A stretch of DNA of 64,000 nt from Pseudoalteromonas lipolytica (GCF_001306915.1 NZ_LJTC01000008.1:186001-250000), one strand, 5' to 3'; positions 17,978 through 27,646 are shown, counted from the stretch's first letter. The notes: generated by a model from the letters alone, not told the origin. Translations and numbers: made by a program.

Positions 17978-18883
17978 GTGGGTTTAAATCGTTTAACAAG
18001 AAATGAAATCGGTATTATCTTAGCGATTCTTTCTGCTGCAGGTTTTTCTCTAAAGGCAATATTTGTAAAACAAGCTTACTTAATTGCTAATGTTGAACCT
18101 ATTACTCTTCTTAGTTTACGAATGCTCTTTTCATTCCCTTTATTTATTCTTATTGGCTATTCAAGCTTAAAAACAGGCTTTTCATTGACTAAAAAAGAAG
18201 TTCTTTTACTTATTTTGCTCGGTGTTGCCGGCTATTACGGCGCATCAATTTTGGATTTTATGGGCCTAGAGTATATTTCAGCAGGATTAGAGCGCATTAT
18301 TTTATTCTCATATCCCATCCTCACGATTTTTATGGGGATTTTATTTCTGGGTAAACAATTTGAAAAGCGGTTGGTTGTACCTACAGTGCTATGCACATTA
18401 GGGGTTGTTTGCGCATGCTTGAGTGATTTCAAATTTGCTGGAGGTAGTCACAGCATTTGGCTTGGCGCTGCTTTAGTCTTTGGCTCTGCGCTATGCTACG
18501 CATTTTACCAAGCTTTTTCAGAGCCAATGATTGAGAAACTAGGCGCAATGCGGTTTTCTTTATTGGCTATGTTTGTATCTATTTTTGCCGTTCAGCTACA
18601 TTTTTTTATTCAATTACCAATAGAGAGCCTAATCCAACCTACTAAAATTTATACAATTTGCTTTATGATGGCTTTATTCTCAACTGTTCTCCCTGTCTTT
18701 TTGCAATCAAGCGCTATTAAATATATAGGAGCGGCAAGGTCTGTACTTGTAAGTACTTTAGGGCCTATTTTGACTTTAATTCTAGGGTGGATATTACTTG
18801 ATGAAAAAATCACTTTGTTGCAAGTGTTGGGTATGTGTTTAGTTTTAATTGGTGTTTTGGCTATAAAACGTAAGAGAGTTTAA
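17978..18883 (+). CDS. EamA-family DMT transporter
   Basis: 301-residue ten-helix exporter with two EamA repeats. It starts at GTG 17978; the ATG at 17962 is out of frame. The end of each repeat shows the DMT pattern (FSYPILTIFMGILFLG; LVSTLGPILTLILGWILLDE). Paired with the divergent LysR gene. It is followed after 15 bp by a gamma-glutamylcyclotransferase-like gene and then an MFS transporter, probably one operon. Confidence 0.85.
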   Translation: MGLNRLTRNEIGIILAILSAAGFSLKAIFVKQAYLIANVEPITLLSLRMLFSFPLFILIGYSSLKTGFSLTKKEVLLLILLGVAGYYGASILDFMGLEYISAGLERIILFSYPILTIFMGILFLGKQFEKRLVVPTVLCTLGVVCACLSDFKFAGGSHSIWLGAALVFGSALCYAFYQAFSEPMIEKLGAMRFSLLAMFVSIFAVQLHFFIQLPIESLIQPTKIYTICFMMALFSTVLPVFLQSSAIKYIGAARSVLVSTLGPILTLILGWILLDEKITLLQVLGMCLVLIGVLAIKRKRV

Positions 18884-18898
18884 TTTAAGAGGAAACAG

Positions 18899-19225
18899 AT
18901 GGAATCATTATTTATATACGGCACCCTTCGTAAAGGTTATCCAAATGAACACATACTAACTAACATTGGCGGTAAGTTCACAGATGCTTCTGTATTTGGT
19001 CGTTACATAAATGTTGGGTGGGGAGTCGAAATGGGCTGCCCTGCACTGAGTCTAGATCCTCAGGGCGAGGAAATTAGAGGGCAAATATTTAGTTCATCAC
19101 ATTTAACTAAACATTGGGAGTTTTTGGATGAATTTGAAGGCAGTGATTATCATCGTGTTGAAACAAGTGTAAAGCTTGAAAATGGCCAAATGTGCACTGC
19201 GTTTGTTTATGTTGCTAAAGAATAA
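18899..19225 (+). CDS. Gamma-glutamylcyclotransferase-like (AIG2) protein
   Basis: 108-residue protein of the GGCT/AIG2 fold. YGTLR lies at 7-11 and LDEFEG near 76-81 supplies the candidate catalytic Glu80. Members cleave gamma-glutamyl-amines or peptides to 5-oxoproline; the substrate here is unknown. A good ribosome site AGAGGAAACAG precedes the ATG. It sits between two transporter genes on the same strand. Confidence 0.82.
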   Translation: MESLFIYGTLRKGYPNEHILTNIGGKFTDASVFGRYINVGWGVEMGCPALSLDPQGEEIRGQIFSSSHLTKHWEFLDEFEGSDYHRVETSVKLENGQMCTAFVYVAKE

Positions 19226-19255
19226 GACTAATTAACAGAATACAGAGGAACTAAT

Positions 19256-20473
19256 ATGTCTGCCCCCATCAAGCTTTTGAGCTTTTCTATTGCCTTTGTT
19301 TGTATTTTATTATCATTAAATTTTGGCCTGAGATCATCAATGGGCTTTTTTATGGCCCCGATTTCTGATGAATTTGGTTATGGTAGAGAAGTTTTTGCTT
19401 TCGCACTCGCTTTACAAAACTTATGGTGGGGTTTATCACAACCCTTTGCAGGAGCACTCGCTGATAAATATGGAACATGCAAAACAGTCATTGTTGGCGC
19501 GCTTTTATATGCGGGTGGTCTTTATGTAACAGCATCATCAAATTCCATATTGAGTTTGAATTTGGGTGCAGGCTTACTTATGGGGATGGGTATTGCTGCA
19601 ACAGGGTTTGGCGTTGTTTTACCTGCTATGGCAAAAATGGTTTCTCCGGATAAGCGAGCATTTGCACTTGGCTTAGGGAGTGCTGCTGGCTCCGCAGGGC
19701 AATTAATATTTGTTCCCGTTGCACAGGATTTTATTGCAGCTTATGGCTGGAGTAATGCTCTAATGTTATTAGCTGGTGGTGCATTATTAATGGCTTTAAT
19801 GGCTGGGGTATTTAAAGAAAATACAGACCCTGAACAAATGTCACAACCAATCACTGCAAAGCAAACAGTGAAAGAAGCGTTGAATGAAGCACTCAGCTAT
19901 CCACATTACTGGTTAATAGTGATCGGCTTTTTTGTATGTGGTTTTCAATTAGCGTTTATTACAGTACATATGCCAGCATTTTTAAGTGACAGAGGTTTTA
20001 CCGCAAACGTTGCCGTAGCAAGTTTAGCTCTTATTGGCTTGTTTAATATTTTCGGCTGTTTGGTCTCTGGGGCTTGGTCTGGTAAGTATTCTAAAAAGAA
20101 TTTATTAACGCTTATATATGCACTGAGAGCTATTGCTATAGCGCTATTTATGCTTTTACCAATGACTGAAACATCAGTAATTTTATTCTCAATCTTAACA
20201 GGCTTTTTATGGTTGGCCACTGTACCGCCAACTTCCGGACTCGTAGCACAGCTTTTTGGTTTGCCACATATGGGGTTACTTTACGGTATCGTATTTTTAA
20301 GTCACCAACTTGGTTCATTCAGTGGTGTTTGGCTAGGCGGTTATCTATACGACTTAACAGGATCATATGATGTCGTTTGGTGGAGTGCTTGTGTAATTGC
20401 ACTTGTTACGGCTGCAATTCACGTGTTTATAGATGAGAGACCAGTTGAGCGGTTACGTATTACTACAAATTAA
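19256..20473 (+). CDS. MFS transporter
   Basis: 405-residue major facilitator with twelve predicted helices. The loop 2-3 signature GALADKYG (about 72-79) fits the MFS motif A, and the C-terminal half has a GLPHMGLLYGIVFL segment typical of oxalate/formate- or monocarboxylate-like MFS members. Substrate not known. It ends at a perfect bidirectional hairpin. Confidence 0.87.
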   Translation: MSAPIKLLSFSIAFVCILLSLNFGLRSSMGFFMAPISDEFGYGREVFAFALALQNLWWGLSQPFAGALADKYGTCKTVIVGALLYAGGLYVTASSNSILSLNLGAGLLMGMGIAATGFGVVLPAMAKMVSPDKRAFALGLGSAAGSAGQLIFVPVAQDFIAAYGWSNALMLLAGGALLMALMAGVFKENTDPEQMSQPITAKQTVKEALNEALSYPHYWLIVIGFFVCGFQLAFITVHMPAFLSDRGFTANVAVASLALIGLFNIFGCLVSGAWSGKYSKKNLLTLIYALRAIAIALFMLLPMTETSVILFSILTGFLWLATVPPTSGLVAQLFGLPHMGLLYGIVFLSHQLGSFSGVWLGGYLYDLTGSYDVVWWSACVIALVTAAIHVFIDERPVERLRITTN

Positions 20474-20502
20474 ATAACACCTAGTCTTGTTTTCATAAAG
20501 TG

Positions 20503-20526
20503 AAAGGTGTGCTGCAGCACACCTTT
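20503..20526. terminator. Bidirectional terminator between MFS and sulfatase genes
   Basis: A perfect 24-bp palindrome (AAAGGTGTGCTG and its complement) ends in runs of A and T on both sides and separates two convergent genes. Confidence 0.85.
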
Positions 20527-20538
20527 TAATTTAGTTAT

Positions 20539-22881
20539 TTACTTCAAAACATATTCAATTTTATGTAATTGACCAGTAAAAGCGAATGGTGCTTTATCGT
20601 AGTAGCTTCGGGTAACTGTTGAGCCAAGATCCTGACCAACATCAAGCGTTTCAGTGGCTGAATAGCGAACCGGAGGCACTTTATCCACTTTGCCAGAGGC
20701 AACCTTTTTACCGTTTACTATCAGTGTCGCTTGGCCGCCGTTAGGTGCTTTTCCTTGTTGGGTATATTCAAGGGTAAGCGTGACCTCGCCAGTAGGTAAA
20801 GCTTGTTCAGATTTAACAACATAGTGGTGCTCGTTAAAGAAATTCATCACGTAAACAGGTTTACTGTCTTCAACATATAAGCTGTAGCCAGCGCTTGAAC
20901 CTCCTACAGCAACTAATACACCTTCTACACCTTGCTTTGGTACATTAAACGTTGCCGTAATAGAATGCGAACGGCCATAAACAGCAGGTGCGCTCCCTTC
21001 AGGGATACGATTAGTACCAGCTAAATAAGTAAACTGAGTTTTTCCTTTGGTTACACTGGGGCGTTCAGGATTAGTTGCACGTTCAACAAAGCGGTCATCT
21101 AATGGGTAAACATTAAATTTTTTCGCTTCTTGATCAAAAATTGAAATTAAAGTTCTTAATTTATCTGGGTATTTAGCAGATAAGTCAACAGCTTCAGAAA
21201 AGTCTTCTTCAATATTGTAAAGCTCCCATTTATCATTATCGAAACCAACAGAACCATTCAAAGCCCATGGTACTCCATGAAACGAAGCAGCCACCCAACC
21301 GTCATGATAAATAGCACGATGACCACCGGTTTCAAAATACTGAGTCGTACGTTTGCCTTTAGCATCTTTATCGTTCAGTGAGTACAGCATGCTCACACCA
21401 GCCATCGGCGTTTGCTCTACACCGTTAACAACTTTAGGCTCAGGAATGTGGGCTGCATCAAGTATGGTTGGTGCTATATCAATCACGTGATGAAACTGTG
21501 AGCGCAAGCCACCATGCTCTTTAATATATTTAGGCCATGACACAACAAGCCCATTTCGGGTGCCACCAAAATGTGAAGGGACACGTTTCATCCACTGGAA
21601 TGGTGCTGAGCCTGCCCATGCCCAGCCAACAGGAAAGTGGTTCTCGTGCAGCGGGCCACCTAGCTCATCTATTTTAGCTAGTTGCCCTTTGATTGTGTCG
21701 GCAATGCCATTTTGCGTCATCATATTGTTAAGTGTGCCAGTGACGCTGCCTTCAGCACTTGGGCCATTATCACCAGCGATAAAAACAATCATGGTGTTAT
21801 CAGCATCAGGTAACTGCGAAACCGCATCCAGTAATCGACCAACATGATAATCTGTGTGCGCAGTAAAGCCTGCGAACACCTCTTGGTGACGGCTAAATAG
21901 CTTTTTCTCGTCAGCAGAAAGAGAGTCCCATGCTTTTATTTCTTTAGGTCGTTCTGTAAGTTTAGTATTCTGTGGGGCTATACCAAGCGACTTTTGCCGA
22001 GCTAATGTTTCTTCGCGAACTTTATCCCACCCCTGATCAAATTGACCTTTAAACTTGTCGTTCCACTCTTGTGGTGCATGAAGCGGGGCGTGTGTTGCGC
22101 CTGTTGCAAAATACATAAAGAACGGCTTTTCGCTATCGATAGATTCTTGTTGCCCCATCCATTTGATTGCGTCATCAACCAAGTCTTCGGTTAAATGATA
22201 ACCTTGCTCAGGCTTTTTAGGTGGTTCAACCGGTGTGGTGTTTCTGAATAATTGCGGTTCCCATTGGCTAGTTTCACCACCCTGAAAGCCATAAAAATAT
22301 TCAAAACCTAGGCCTGTCGGCCAATGGTCAAATGGACCAATAGGGCTGGTTTCCCAGTCTGGAGTGTTGTGCCATTTACCCCAAGCCGCTGTGTTATAAC
22401 CATTTTCTTTTAGAATCTGGGCAATACTCGCAGTTTCATCAGGCCAAACACTATGATAGCCAGGGTAGCCTGTTGAAAGCTCAGTAATTGTTCCCATGGC
22501 AACTTGATGGTGGTTTCTACCAGTAAGAAGAGCTGCGCGTGTTGGCGAACAAATAGCTGTGGTATGAAAGCGGTTAAACTTTAAACCTTCATTGGCTAGT
22601 TTATCGATTGATGGGGTTGGAATTGGGCCGCCAAAAGTACTTGGGTGACCAAACCCAAAATCATCTAATAAAATAACCACAACATTAGGTGCACCTTTTG
22701 GTGCTTTTATTGGTTGTGGATAATCTTGTTTAGAGTTTTCAAACGTTTTGCCAATCTTTCCTTGAAACTCTGGTGCGGCTATTGGTAAAACACTTCTATC
22801 TATTTCAGATGCGTTCACTTGGGTAAACCCAGAAAGCAATAGCAATGAAATAATACTACCTACTCGTTTTAAACGATTCAT
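20539..22881 (-). CDS. Secreted arylsulfatase (large AtsA type)
   Basis: Hydrolyses sulfate esters in the periplasm. The start at ATG 22879-22881 is chosen since GGAG stands 6 nt upstream; longer in-frame starts exist to 22941. A signal peptide ends near VNA. The formylglycine motif CSPTR (Cys111) followed by AALLTGR is intact, as are LLDDFGFG metal ligands near 71-78 and the GKWHNTP and DNGPS regions. A C-terminal beta-sandwich of about 200 residues follows. Length about 780 matches the large arylsulfatase group. The needed FGly-generating enzyme is not in the window. Confidence 0.9.
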   Translation of the reverse strand: MNRLKRVGSIISLLLLSGFTQVNASEIDRSVLPIAAPEFQGKIGKTFENSKQDYPQPIKAPKGAPNVVVILLDDFGFGHPSTFGGPIPTPSIDKLANEGLKFNRFHTTAICSPTRAALLTGRNHHQVAMGTITELSTGYPGYHSVWPDETASIAQILKENGYNTAAWGKWHNTPDWETSPIGPFDHWPTGLGFEYFYGFQGGETSQWEPQLFRNTTPVEPPKKPEQGYHLTEDLVDDAIKWMGQQESIDSEKPFFMYFATGATHAPLHAPQEWNDKFKGQFDQGWDKVREETLARQKSLGIAPQNTKLTERPKEIKAWDSLSADEKKLFSRHQEVFAGFTAHTDYHVGRLLDAVSQLPDADNTMIVFIAGDNGPSAEGSVTGTLNNMMTQNGIADTIKGQLAKIDELGGPLHENHFPVGWAWAGSAPFQWMKRVPSHFGGTRNGLVVSWPKYIKEHGGLRSQFHHVIDIAPTILDAAHIPEPKVVNGVEQTPMAGVSMLYSLNDKDAKGKRTTQYFETGGHRAIYHDGWVAASFHGVPWALNGSVGFDNDKWELYNIEEDFSEAVDLSAKYPDKLRTLISIFDQEAKKFNVYPLDDRFVERATNPERPSVTKGKTQFTYLAGTNRIPEGSAPAVYGRSHSITATFNVPKQGVEGVLVAVGGSSAGYSLYVEDSKPVYVMNFFNEHHYVVKSEQALPTGEVTLTLEYTQQGKAPNGGQATLIVNGKKVASGKVDKVPPVRYSATETLDVGQDLGSTVTRSYYDKAPFAFTGQLHKIEYVLK

Positions 22882-23102
22882 CCCTTTCTCCATGGTAATA
22901 ATTACCGACATGTTGGTATGTAATAGTGAGTATTTAGTCACTAACTTAGTAACTATAGTCCAAGGTAATTGTTTAAATAAAGTACGTTTTGTGTTTTTAA
23001 AGGTTGTTTTTAGTGGTAATTCATTTTGATTAATCCATTAGGGTTGGTTCTTTGGATTTGAGCTTAATAACGGTTTTTAAATTTAATTTGAATCTATTAA
23101 AG

Positions 23103-23405
23103 TTAAGAAAAGACAGTATTTCTGCCGCCTCTTTTTGCTTCATAAAGGTGTAAGTCGACTCTTTTGGCAGCCTGTTCTGACGTTTCGTTTGGTGCAATTT
23201 CAATAACACCTAAGCTTATCGTTGCGCTTATATCCTCGGCTTTTGTTGTAAAGCCTTGAAAAACTTTGTTTATTTCGTTTTCTACTTCAGTAGCAGCAAG
23301 CTGAGAAGAGAATAATAGAAAGCAAAAAATCCTAAACATTTTAAATGTTACTCCGTCAGGAATTATTATCCATAATATTAATTTTGCAGATGTTCTGGCT
23401 AGCAT
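23103..23405 (-). pseudogene. Remnant of a GGDEF protein with signal peptide
   Basis: 100 codons. Residues from about 58 to the end (ISATISLGVIEIAPNE, then KRVDLHLYEAKRGGRN) match the last third of a GGDEF domain, while the active GGDEF loop is missing. A short signal-like segment (MFRIFCFLLFSSQ, starting at 23339) stands in front. Two ends of a larger exported diguanylate cyclase seem to have been joined by an internal deletion. Whether the short product is made is unknown; it cannot be a cyclase. Confidence 0.6.
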
Positions 23406-23488
23406 TCATAGTGAATGTAGCAGGTTTGTTTTGGTCAAATAGCATAAGGCTGAACTTCATTGAACAGCCTTGTGGAAAGTTGTTAAAG

Positions 23489-24199
23489 CTAAGAGTTTGG
23501 TTCAAGCACTTTACTGTCATCCACTAATTTAGTTGTTTGTAAGTTCGCAGCCGCTTGTCTTTCGCTATATCGGTCTACGAGCCAGTCCAACTTGTCTCTG
23601 GTTAGTAAAGTAAATTTAATTAACTCTTCCATCACATCGACAATGCGCATTCTAAACGACGACTCTTTCATATTGCCAGCCTCGTCAAACTCTTGCCAAG
23701 CTTTTGCGACTGATGACTGATTTGGTATCGTTAACATACGCATCCAGCGACCAAGAATGCGCATGTTATTTACAGCATTAAAGCTTTGCGAACCGCCAGA
23801 TACCTGCATTACGGCTAGCGTCTTACCTTGTGTTGGTCTAACAGCACCATCAGTGAGTGGGATCCAATCTATTTGATTCTTGAGCACAGCTGACATATTG
23901 CCGTGAATTTCAGGTGAGCACCAAACCTGTGCTTCTGACCATTTCACAAGCTCTCGCAGCTCTTGTACTTTTTGATTGTTTACAGACTCTCCATTATCAA
24001 ATAATGGTAATCCATCTGGGTTAAATATTTTAACTTGAGCACCTAAGTGTTCAAGTATTCTTGCGGCTTCTTCACTAGCAAAACGGCTAAACGACGTTTC
24101 TCGTAAAGACCCGTATAAAATTAAAACTCGAGGTTTGCTTGTGCTTGCATTATCGAAAGTCGGGGTTACGTCAAACTTTGCATCATTTAAGTATTTCAT
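23489..24199 (-). CDS. arsH: ArsH-like NADPH-dependent FMN reductase
   Basis: 236-residue flavodoxin-fold reductase. The FMN phosphate loop [10 protein letters not shown] is at 30-39, and [19 protein letters not shown] and [15 protein letters not shown] are typical of ArsH, which oxidises trivalent organoarsenicals or reduces quinones and metals. It lies 17 kb from the ars operon and directly after sigZ, unlike the usual ars-linked position. AGGAGAT is the ribosome site. Confidence 0.87.
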   Translation of the reverse strand: MKYLNDAKFDVTPTFDNASTSKPRVLILYGSLRETSFSRFASEEAARILEHLGAQVKIFNPDGLPLFDNGESVNNQKVQELRELVKWSEAQVWCSPEIHGNMSAVLKNQIDWIPLTDGAVRPTQGKTLAVMQVSGGSQSFNAVNNMRILGRWMRMLTIPNQSSVAKAWQEFDEAGNMKESSFRMRIVDVMEELIKFTLLTRDKLDWLVDRYSERQAAANLQTTKLVDDSKVLEPNS

Positions 24200-24231
24200 T
24201 ACATCTCCTGAATGATTGAGGCTTACCTAGT

Positions 24232-24257
24232 AAGACGTAATGTTTTTCAAAAAGACG
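24232..24257. promoter_or_regulatory. AAGACG direct repeat upstream of arsH
   Basis: Two AAGACG copies (CGTCTT on the gene strand) begin at 24232 and 24252, 20 bp apart, in the 63-bp gap between sigZ and arsH. CGTC is a common core of ECF sigma -10 elements, so this may be part of a SigZ-dependent promoter; weak inference. Confidence 0.3.
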
Positions 24258-24262
24258 AAGTG

Positions 24263-24799
24263 TTAGCAGAACTTTTTTTGTTTGGGGTGGTAATCAACTA
24301 AGTTGCCGTACTTATCGATTTCAAAGTCACAACAACAATCGAATAATGCCTTCAATTTTGAGCGACTTTTTTGCAGCCTTGATTTGTAGGTTGAGTAGCT
24401 GATGTTTAACTTCAAAGCTTCCTCTTTTTGAGAGTATCCTTCGAGATCTATTTTTCTAATTAGATCCGCTTCTTCTTCAGGCATAGCTTGTAAAAAAGGT
24501 TCAATGCACTTTATGAGTTCAGCTTTTACGGTTTTGTTTTCTTGTTGCGAAATAATATCATCAAGCTCTATTTCTACATGCTTATTTTGACGCCTATAAA
24601 AGTCAACAATAACATGGTGTGCTATTTGAAATAACCAAGCCTTTAAACTTCGCTGATCTTGTAAGTGATGAATATTAAGGTGTGTTTTTAACAGAATATC
24701 TTGTAAAAGCTCTTCAACATCAGCAGGGTTCGATATTTTTGTGGTTAAAAAAGCACGTAAACTATTTTTGTATTCAAGCCAGATTTGTTCGATGGACAT
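24263..24799 (-). CDS. sigZ: ECF-type sigma factor SigZ
   Basis: 178-residue alternative sigma factor. Region 2 covers about 10-75 (DVEELLQDILLKTHLNIHHL, then AWLFQIAHHVIVDFYRR) and region 4 about 110-160 (YSQKEEALKLNISYSTYKSR). The C-terminus has a Cys-Cys-Cys tail followed by DKYGNLVDYHPKQ, characteristic of SigZ. No anti-sigma gene is adjacent. It is followed by arsH and flanked by sulfatase genes; these are possible targets. Confidence 0.88.
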   Translation of the reverse strand: MSIEQIWLEYKNSLRAFLTTKISNPADVEELLQDILLKTHLNIHHLQDQRSLKAWLFQIAHHVIVDFYRRQNKHVEIELDDIISQQENKTVKAELIKCIEPFLQAMPEEEADLIRKIDLEGYSQKEEALKLNISYSTYKSRLQKSRSKLKALFDCCCDFEIDKYGNLVDYHPKQKKFC

Positions 24800-24848
24800 A
24801 ATAGTATTGTTGTTGGGATTTAATCGTTAGTTTATCAAAAATAGTACA

Positions 24849-24869
24849 GAGCCTGCATGTGGCAGGCTC
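24849..24869. terminator. Terminator hairpin after the second sulfatase
   Basis: GAGCCTGC and GCAGGCTC form an 8-bp GC-rich stem with a 5-nt loop between the sulfatase stop and the sigZ start. The T-run on the gene strand is delayed by a few bases. Confidence 0.6.
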
Positions 24870-24894
24870 ATTTTAATTACTATACCAAATAAGA

Positions 24895-26469
24895 TTAGAG
24901 TCCGAGTCCTATATCCGTATTTGGGTATTTTTTCATTGTGGCTATGTGTGCTTTCATAAACTTAGTCGCTTGAGGCATGCCCCATTCAAAATATTGGTGC
25001 CCTGTGCTTGCCATTTCTTTAGGGTCCATATTTAAATTGAAAACCCAAGGCGCCGTTCCGATATCTAATAAGAATGATGCATCAATGTTGCGTCTTGGCA
25101 CTGCAGTATTGAACACTTTAAAATGAATTTTGTAGTCTAACCAGCGAAGTGCTGTGAAATCTTCACGGCTCCACATATACACAACTTGACGTCGTGATTT
25201 GCCATTATCAGCTAGTAAGAAAGCTGTTTGATCTATGCCATCGAAATACATATTACTCGGAAGCTCATCAATAACACCACCTAATCGTAAAGAAGTCATG
25301 TAGATATCGGTGAGGTCCATTAAGCCATTATTGACCTGCCCAGCAGATATCATGCCTTTCCAGTAAGCAATGCCGGGAATTCTAACTCCTCCTTCCCATG
25401 TTGTTCCTTTACCACCACGCCACGGCGAATAGCCACTATCTGGCCAAGTATCTTCATTAGGGCCATTATCTGAAGTGAAAATAATTAGTGTATTTTCTAG
25501 CTGCCCTTTTTCTTTTAATAGAGCAACAAGTTCACCTGTAATATCATCAACTTCGACCATAGCATCGCGAACGGGCATTGCAGCTGGGCTTGCGCCTTTG
25601 TATTTTGGAGCTGGGTAGTTGTCGTTATGGATCTTTGAAAAAGAATGAATTAAATAAAATGGTTTCCCTTCATCAACAGCTTGGTTTATAAATTTTACAG
25701 ACTCATCTCGCAATACCTGATCAATCATTGAGATATCTTCAATACTATTAATTGGATACGCAATTTCACGCTTACCACCTTTGCGGCCTTTTATCAGGCC
25801 TTCAGGACGCAGCTGAGAAGCTTTAGTGTAAAGCTCTTTGTTCGTCATCATGTCGGCATATTGGCGCTCTACCAAAAATTGGGTGTAATCTGATTGAACT
25901 GATGGGAGGCCATAGAAATAATCAAAACCTACCTCATGAGGAAGCATTCCCTCAGCTTCACCAACATGCCATTTACCGATTAGCGCCGTTTTATAGCCCA
26001 CTTTAGATAATAGCTTACCTTGAGATACTTCTTTCTCCCACGGATTTTGTGTCACTTTATCGCCAGTTAGAATAGGGCGAACTAAGCCACTTCTTACGGG
26101 TAATCTACCAGTTGTCAGTGCAGCTCGAGAAGATGTGCAAGTTGGTTGTGAATACATTGATGTGAGGCGAAGCCCTTCGTTTGCCAGTTTATCTATATTA
26201 GGAGTGGGAGCACCTATCGCTGCACCGCCACCATACACTCCAGGGTCACCCCAGCCTAAATCATCTACTAGTAAAACAAGAACATTTGGCTTTCTGCCTT
26301 GCTTAGCTTCGAGATTCTTTAGCTTTGAGACCGCAACTTTCTCTTGTTCAGGGCGAGGAATGGCTGGCTCCATATTTGCCTTTTCAACGATTGCATCATT
26401 GAATACATTTTTTTCTGCAACCACAGAAAATGATGCGATTAACAGACTGAGAACTAAAAACCTTTTCAT
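24895..26469 (-). CDS. Secreted sulfatase with CTSSR active-site motif
   Basis: 524 residues with a signal peptide (about 1-18). The alkaline-phosphatase-like fold has LLVDDLGWGD (metal ligands), GKWHVGE and SDNGPNEDTW. The formylglycine position Cys111 sits in CTSSRAALTTGR, where the third residue is Ser rather than the usual Pro or Ala; the rest of the signature is intact. AAGGAG stands before the ATG. It lies near another sulfatase, sigZ and arsH on the same strand. Confidence 0.88.
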   Translation of the reverse strand: MKRFLVLSLLIASFSVVAEKNVFNDAIVEKANMEPAIPRPEQEKVAVSKLKNLEAKQGRKPNVLVLLVDDLGWGDPGVYGGGAAIGAPTPNIDKLANEGLRLTSMYSQPTCTSSRAALTTGRLPVRSGLVRPILTGDKVTQNPWEKEVSQGKLLSKVGYKTALIGKWHVGEAEGMLPHEVGFDYFYGLPSVQSDYTQFLVERQYADMMTNKELYTKASQLRPEGLIKGRKGGKREIAYPINSIEDISMIDQVLRDESVKFINQAVDEGKPFYLIHSFSKIHNDNYPAPKYKGASPAAMPVRDAMVEVDDITGELVALLKEKGQLENTLIIFTSDNGPNEDTWPDSGYSPWRGGKGTTWEGGVRIPGIAYWKGMISAGQVNNGLMDLTDIYMTSLRLGGVIDELPSNMYFDGIDQTAFLLADNGKSRRQVVYMWSREDFTALRWLDYKIHFKVFNTAVPRRNIDASFLLDIGTAPWVFNLNMDPKEMASTGHQYFEWGMPQATKFMKAHIATMKKYPNTDIGLGL

Positions 26470-26782
26470 ACTTTACTCCTTGTTAAGAGGGATGAATTCA
26501 CTCATATATATTAACTGTTTGATATAAATCTAGTTATTCTGAATTTTTAGTCTTTATTAAGAATATCAGCTGTTGGAAATATGGCCAGTTTTATTGTGCT
26601 AGTTTTGCGAGGAACTGAACTTAATGGCGAGTTTATTAATTCTAGAATGAAATATGAGTTCATGTTTTTTTATTATTACTAAAGGTATGGCGCTGCTATA
26701 AGTTTTATCTCAAAAATATGATTTTTGTGCCTTAAATGGTATTGTCCTCAGTGTAAATTTAATTAAAAGGAATTACTTTTTT
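26470..26782. other. Non-coding gap
   Basis: 313 bp between divergent genes, AT-rich; it must hold both promoters, but no palindrome, riboswitch or coding remnant was recognised. A ribosome site AAGGAAT precedes the gene at 26783. Confidence 0.5.
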
Positions 26783-27604
26783 ATGCTAAATAAAATGCTT
26801 CTTAGTGGTGCTTTTCTATTTTCTGTTACTGCAATGGCTGACATGCCAGCCTACTTTAATAATGAGATAGATCAAGAGTATCGCGCGGTTTTAAAGCACA
26901 TGGATGAAATGATGCCGCAAACCGATTTAGAGCTTGCTTACTTACCCTCTTTTTACCCGTTTAGCATCTTTGATATTCATGCCACAAAATTGAAAAATGA
27001 CAAAGATAAGCAAGCGTTTACTAACTTTAATTTAGGCGTGCTTGGTAGTCAGTTTTTAAATGTAGAACCGCAGGTTGGAACAAAACTTCCTAATTTAGTT
27101 ATTTGTAAAAAAGATAAGTGTACGGAACAAAGGCTAAAGCAAATTAGCTCATTTTTAGCTGTATCGGAGGAGCAAATCTTAGCTTTTAAAAATAACATTA
27201 GCTTGAACCTTGTACAATTAACTGCGCCGAATGTTTATCGTATTAACAATACTTTTTACTCCCCAACTCAATTATTAAGCTATACACCATCAAAGTATGC
27301 GGGTTTTGTACCATCTGCCGATTATAAAATTCTATCACCTGATACAGCCTCTAGTTTGATGGAGCTATCAGCTTATTCTCAAAAGCTCAGAGATTTAATG
27401 ATTAAACATAAAGTTGCAGCTGTCACAAAAGATAAGAATGACAGCGTAAATGTAATTTTTGGCGGCCTTAGCGATAATCATTGGGGGGTGGTACTTTTAG
27501 ACAAAAGTAATATACCTAGGAAAGGTGATAGAAATGCAATTGGCCTTGAGTATGACGTAATAAAACCACTCTCTGAGACAAGCTTTTATTATCAAACAAA
27601 TTAA
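26783..27604 (+). CDS. Hypothetical exported protein
   Basis: 273 residues with a signal peptide (about 1-19, ending TAMA). The mature protein has one pair of close cysteines (ICKKDKC near residue 109-115), which could form a disulfide. No family recognised. A similar exported hypothetical gene follows 42 bp later on the same strand; the two may form an operon ending at the hairpin near 28118. Confidence 0.65.
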   Translation: MLNKMLLSGAFLFSVTAMADMPAYFNNEIDQEYRAVLKHMDEMMPQTDLELAYLPSFYPFSIFDIHATKLKNDKDKQAFTNFNLGVLGSQFLNVEPQVGTKLPNLVICKKDKCTEQRLKQISSFLAVSEEQILAFKNNISLNLVQLTAPNVYRINNTFYSPTQLLSYTPSKYAGFVPSADYKILSPDTASSLMELSAYSQKLRDLMIKHKVAAVTKDKNDSVNVIFGGLSDNHWGVVLLDKSNIPRKGDRNAIGLEYDVIKPLSETSFYYQTN

Positions 27605-27646
27605 GTCTATTTTTATCAAAAAGTGTATAAATCAATAGAGTGAATT

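Noticed and set aside
20539-26469. A polysaccharide utilisation locus around the sulfatases
   Set aside because: No glycoside hydrolase, polysaccharide lyase or SusCD-like pair lies near them; two sulfatases alone do not support it.
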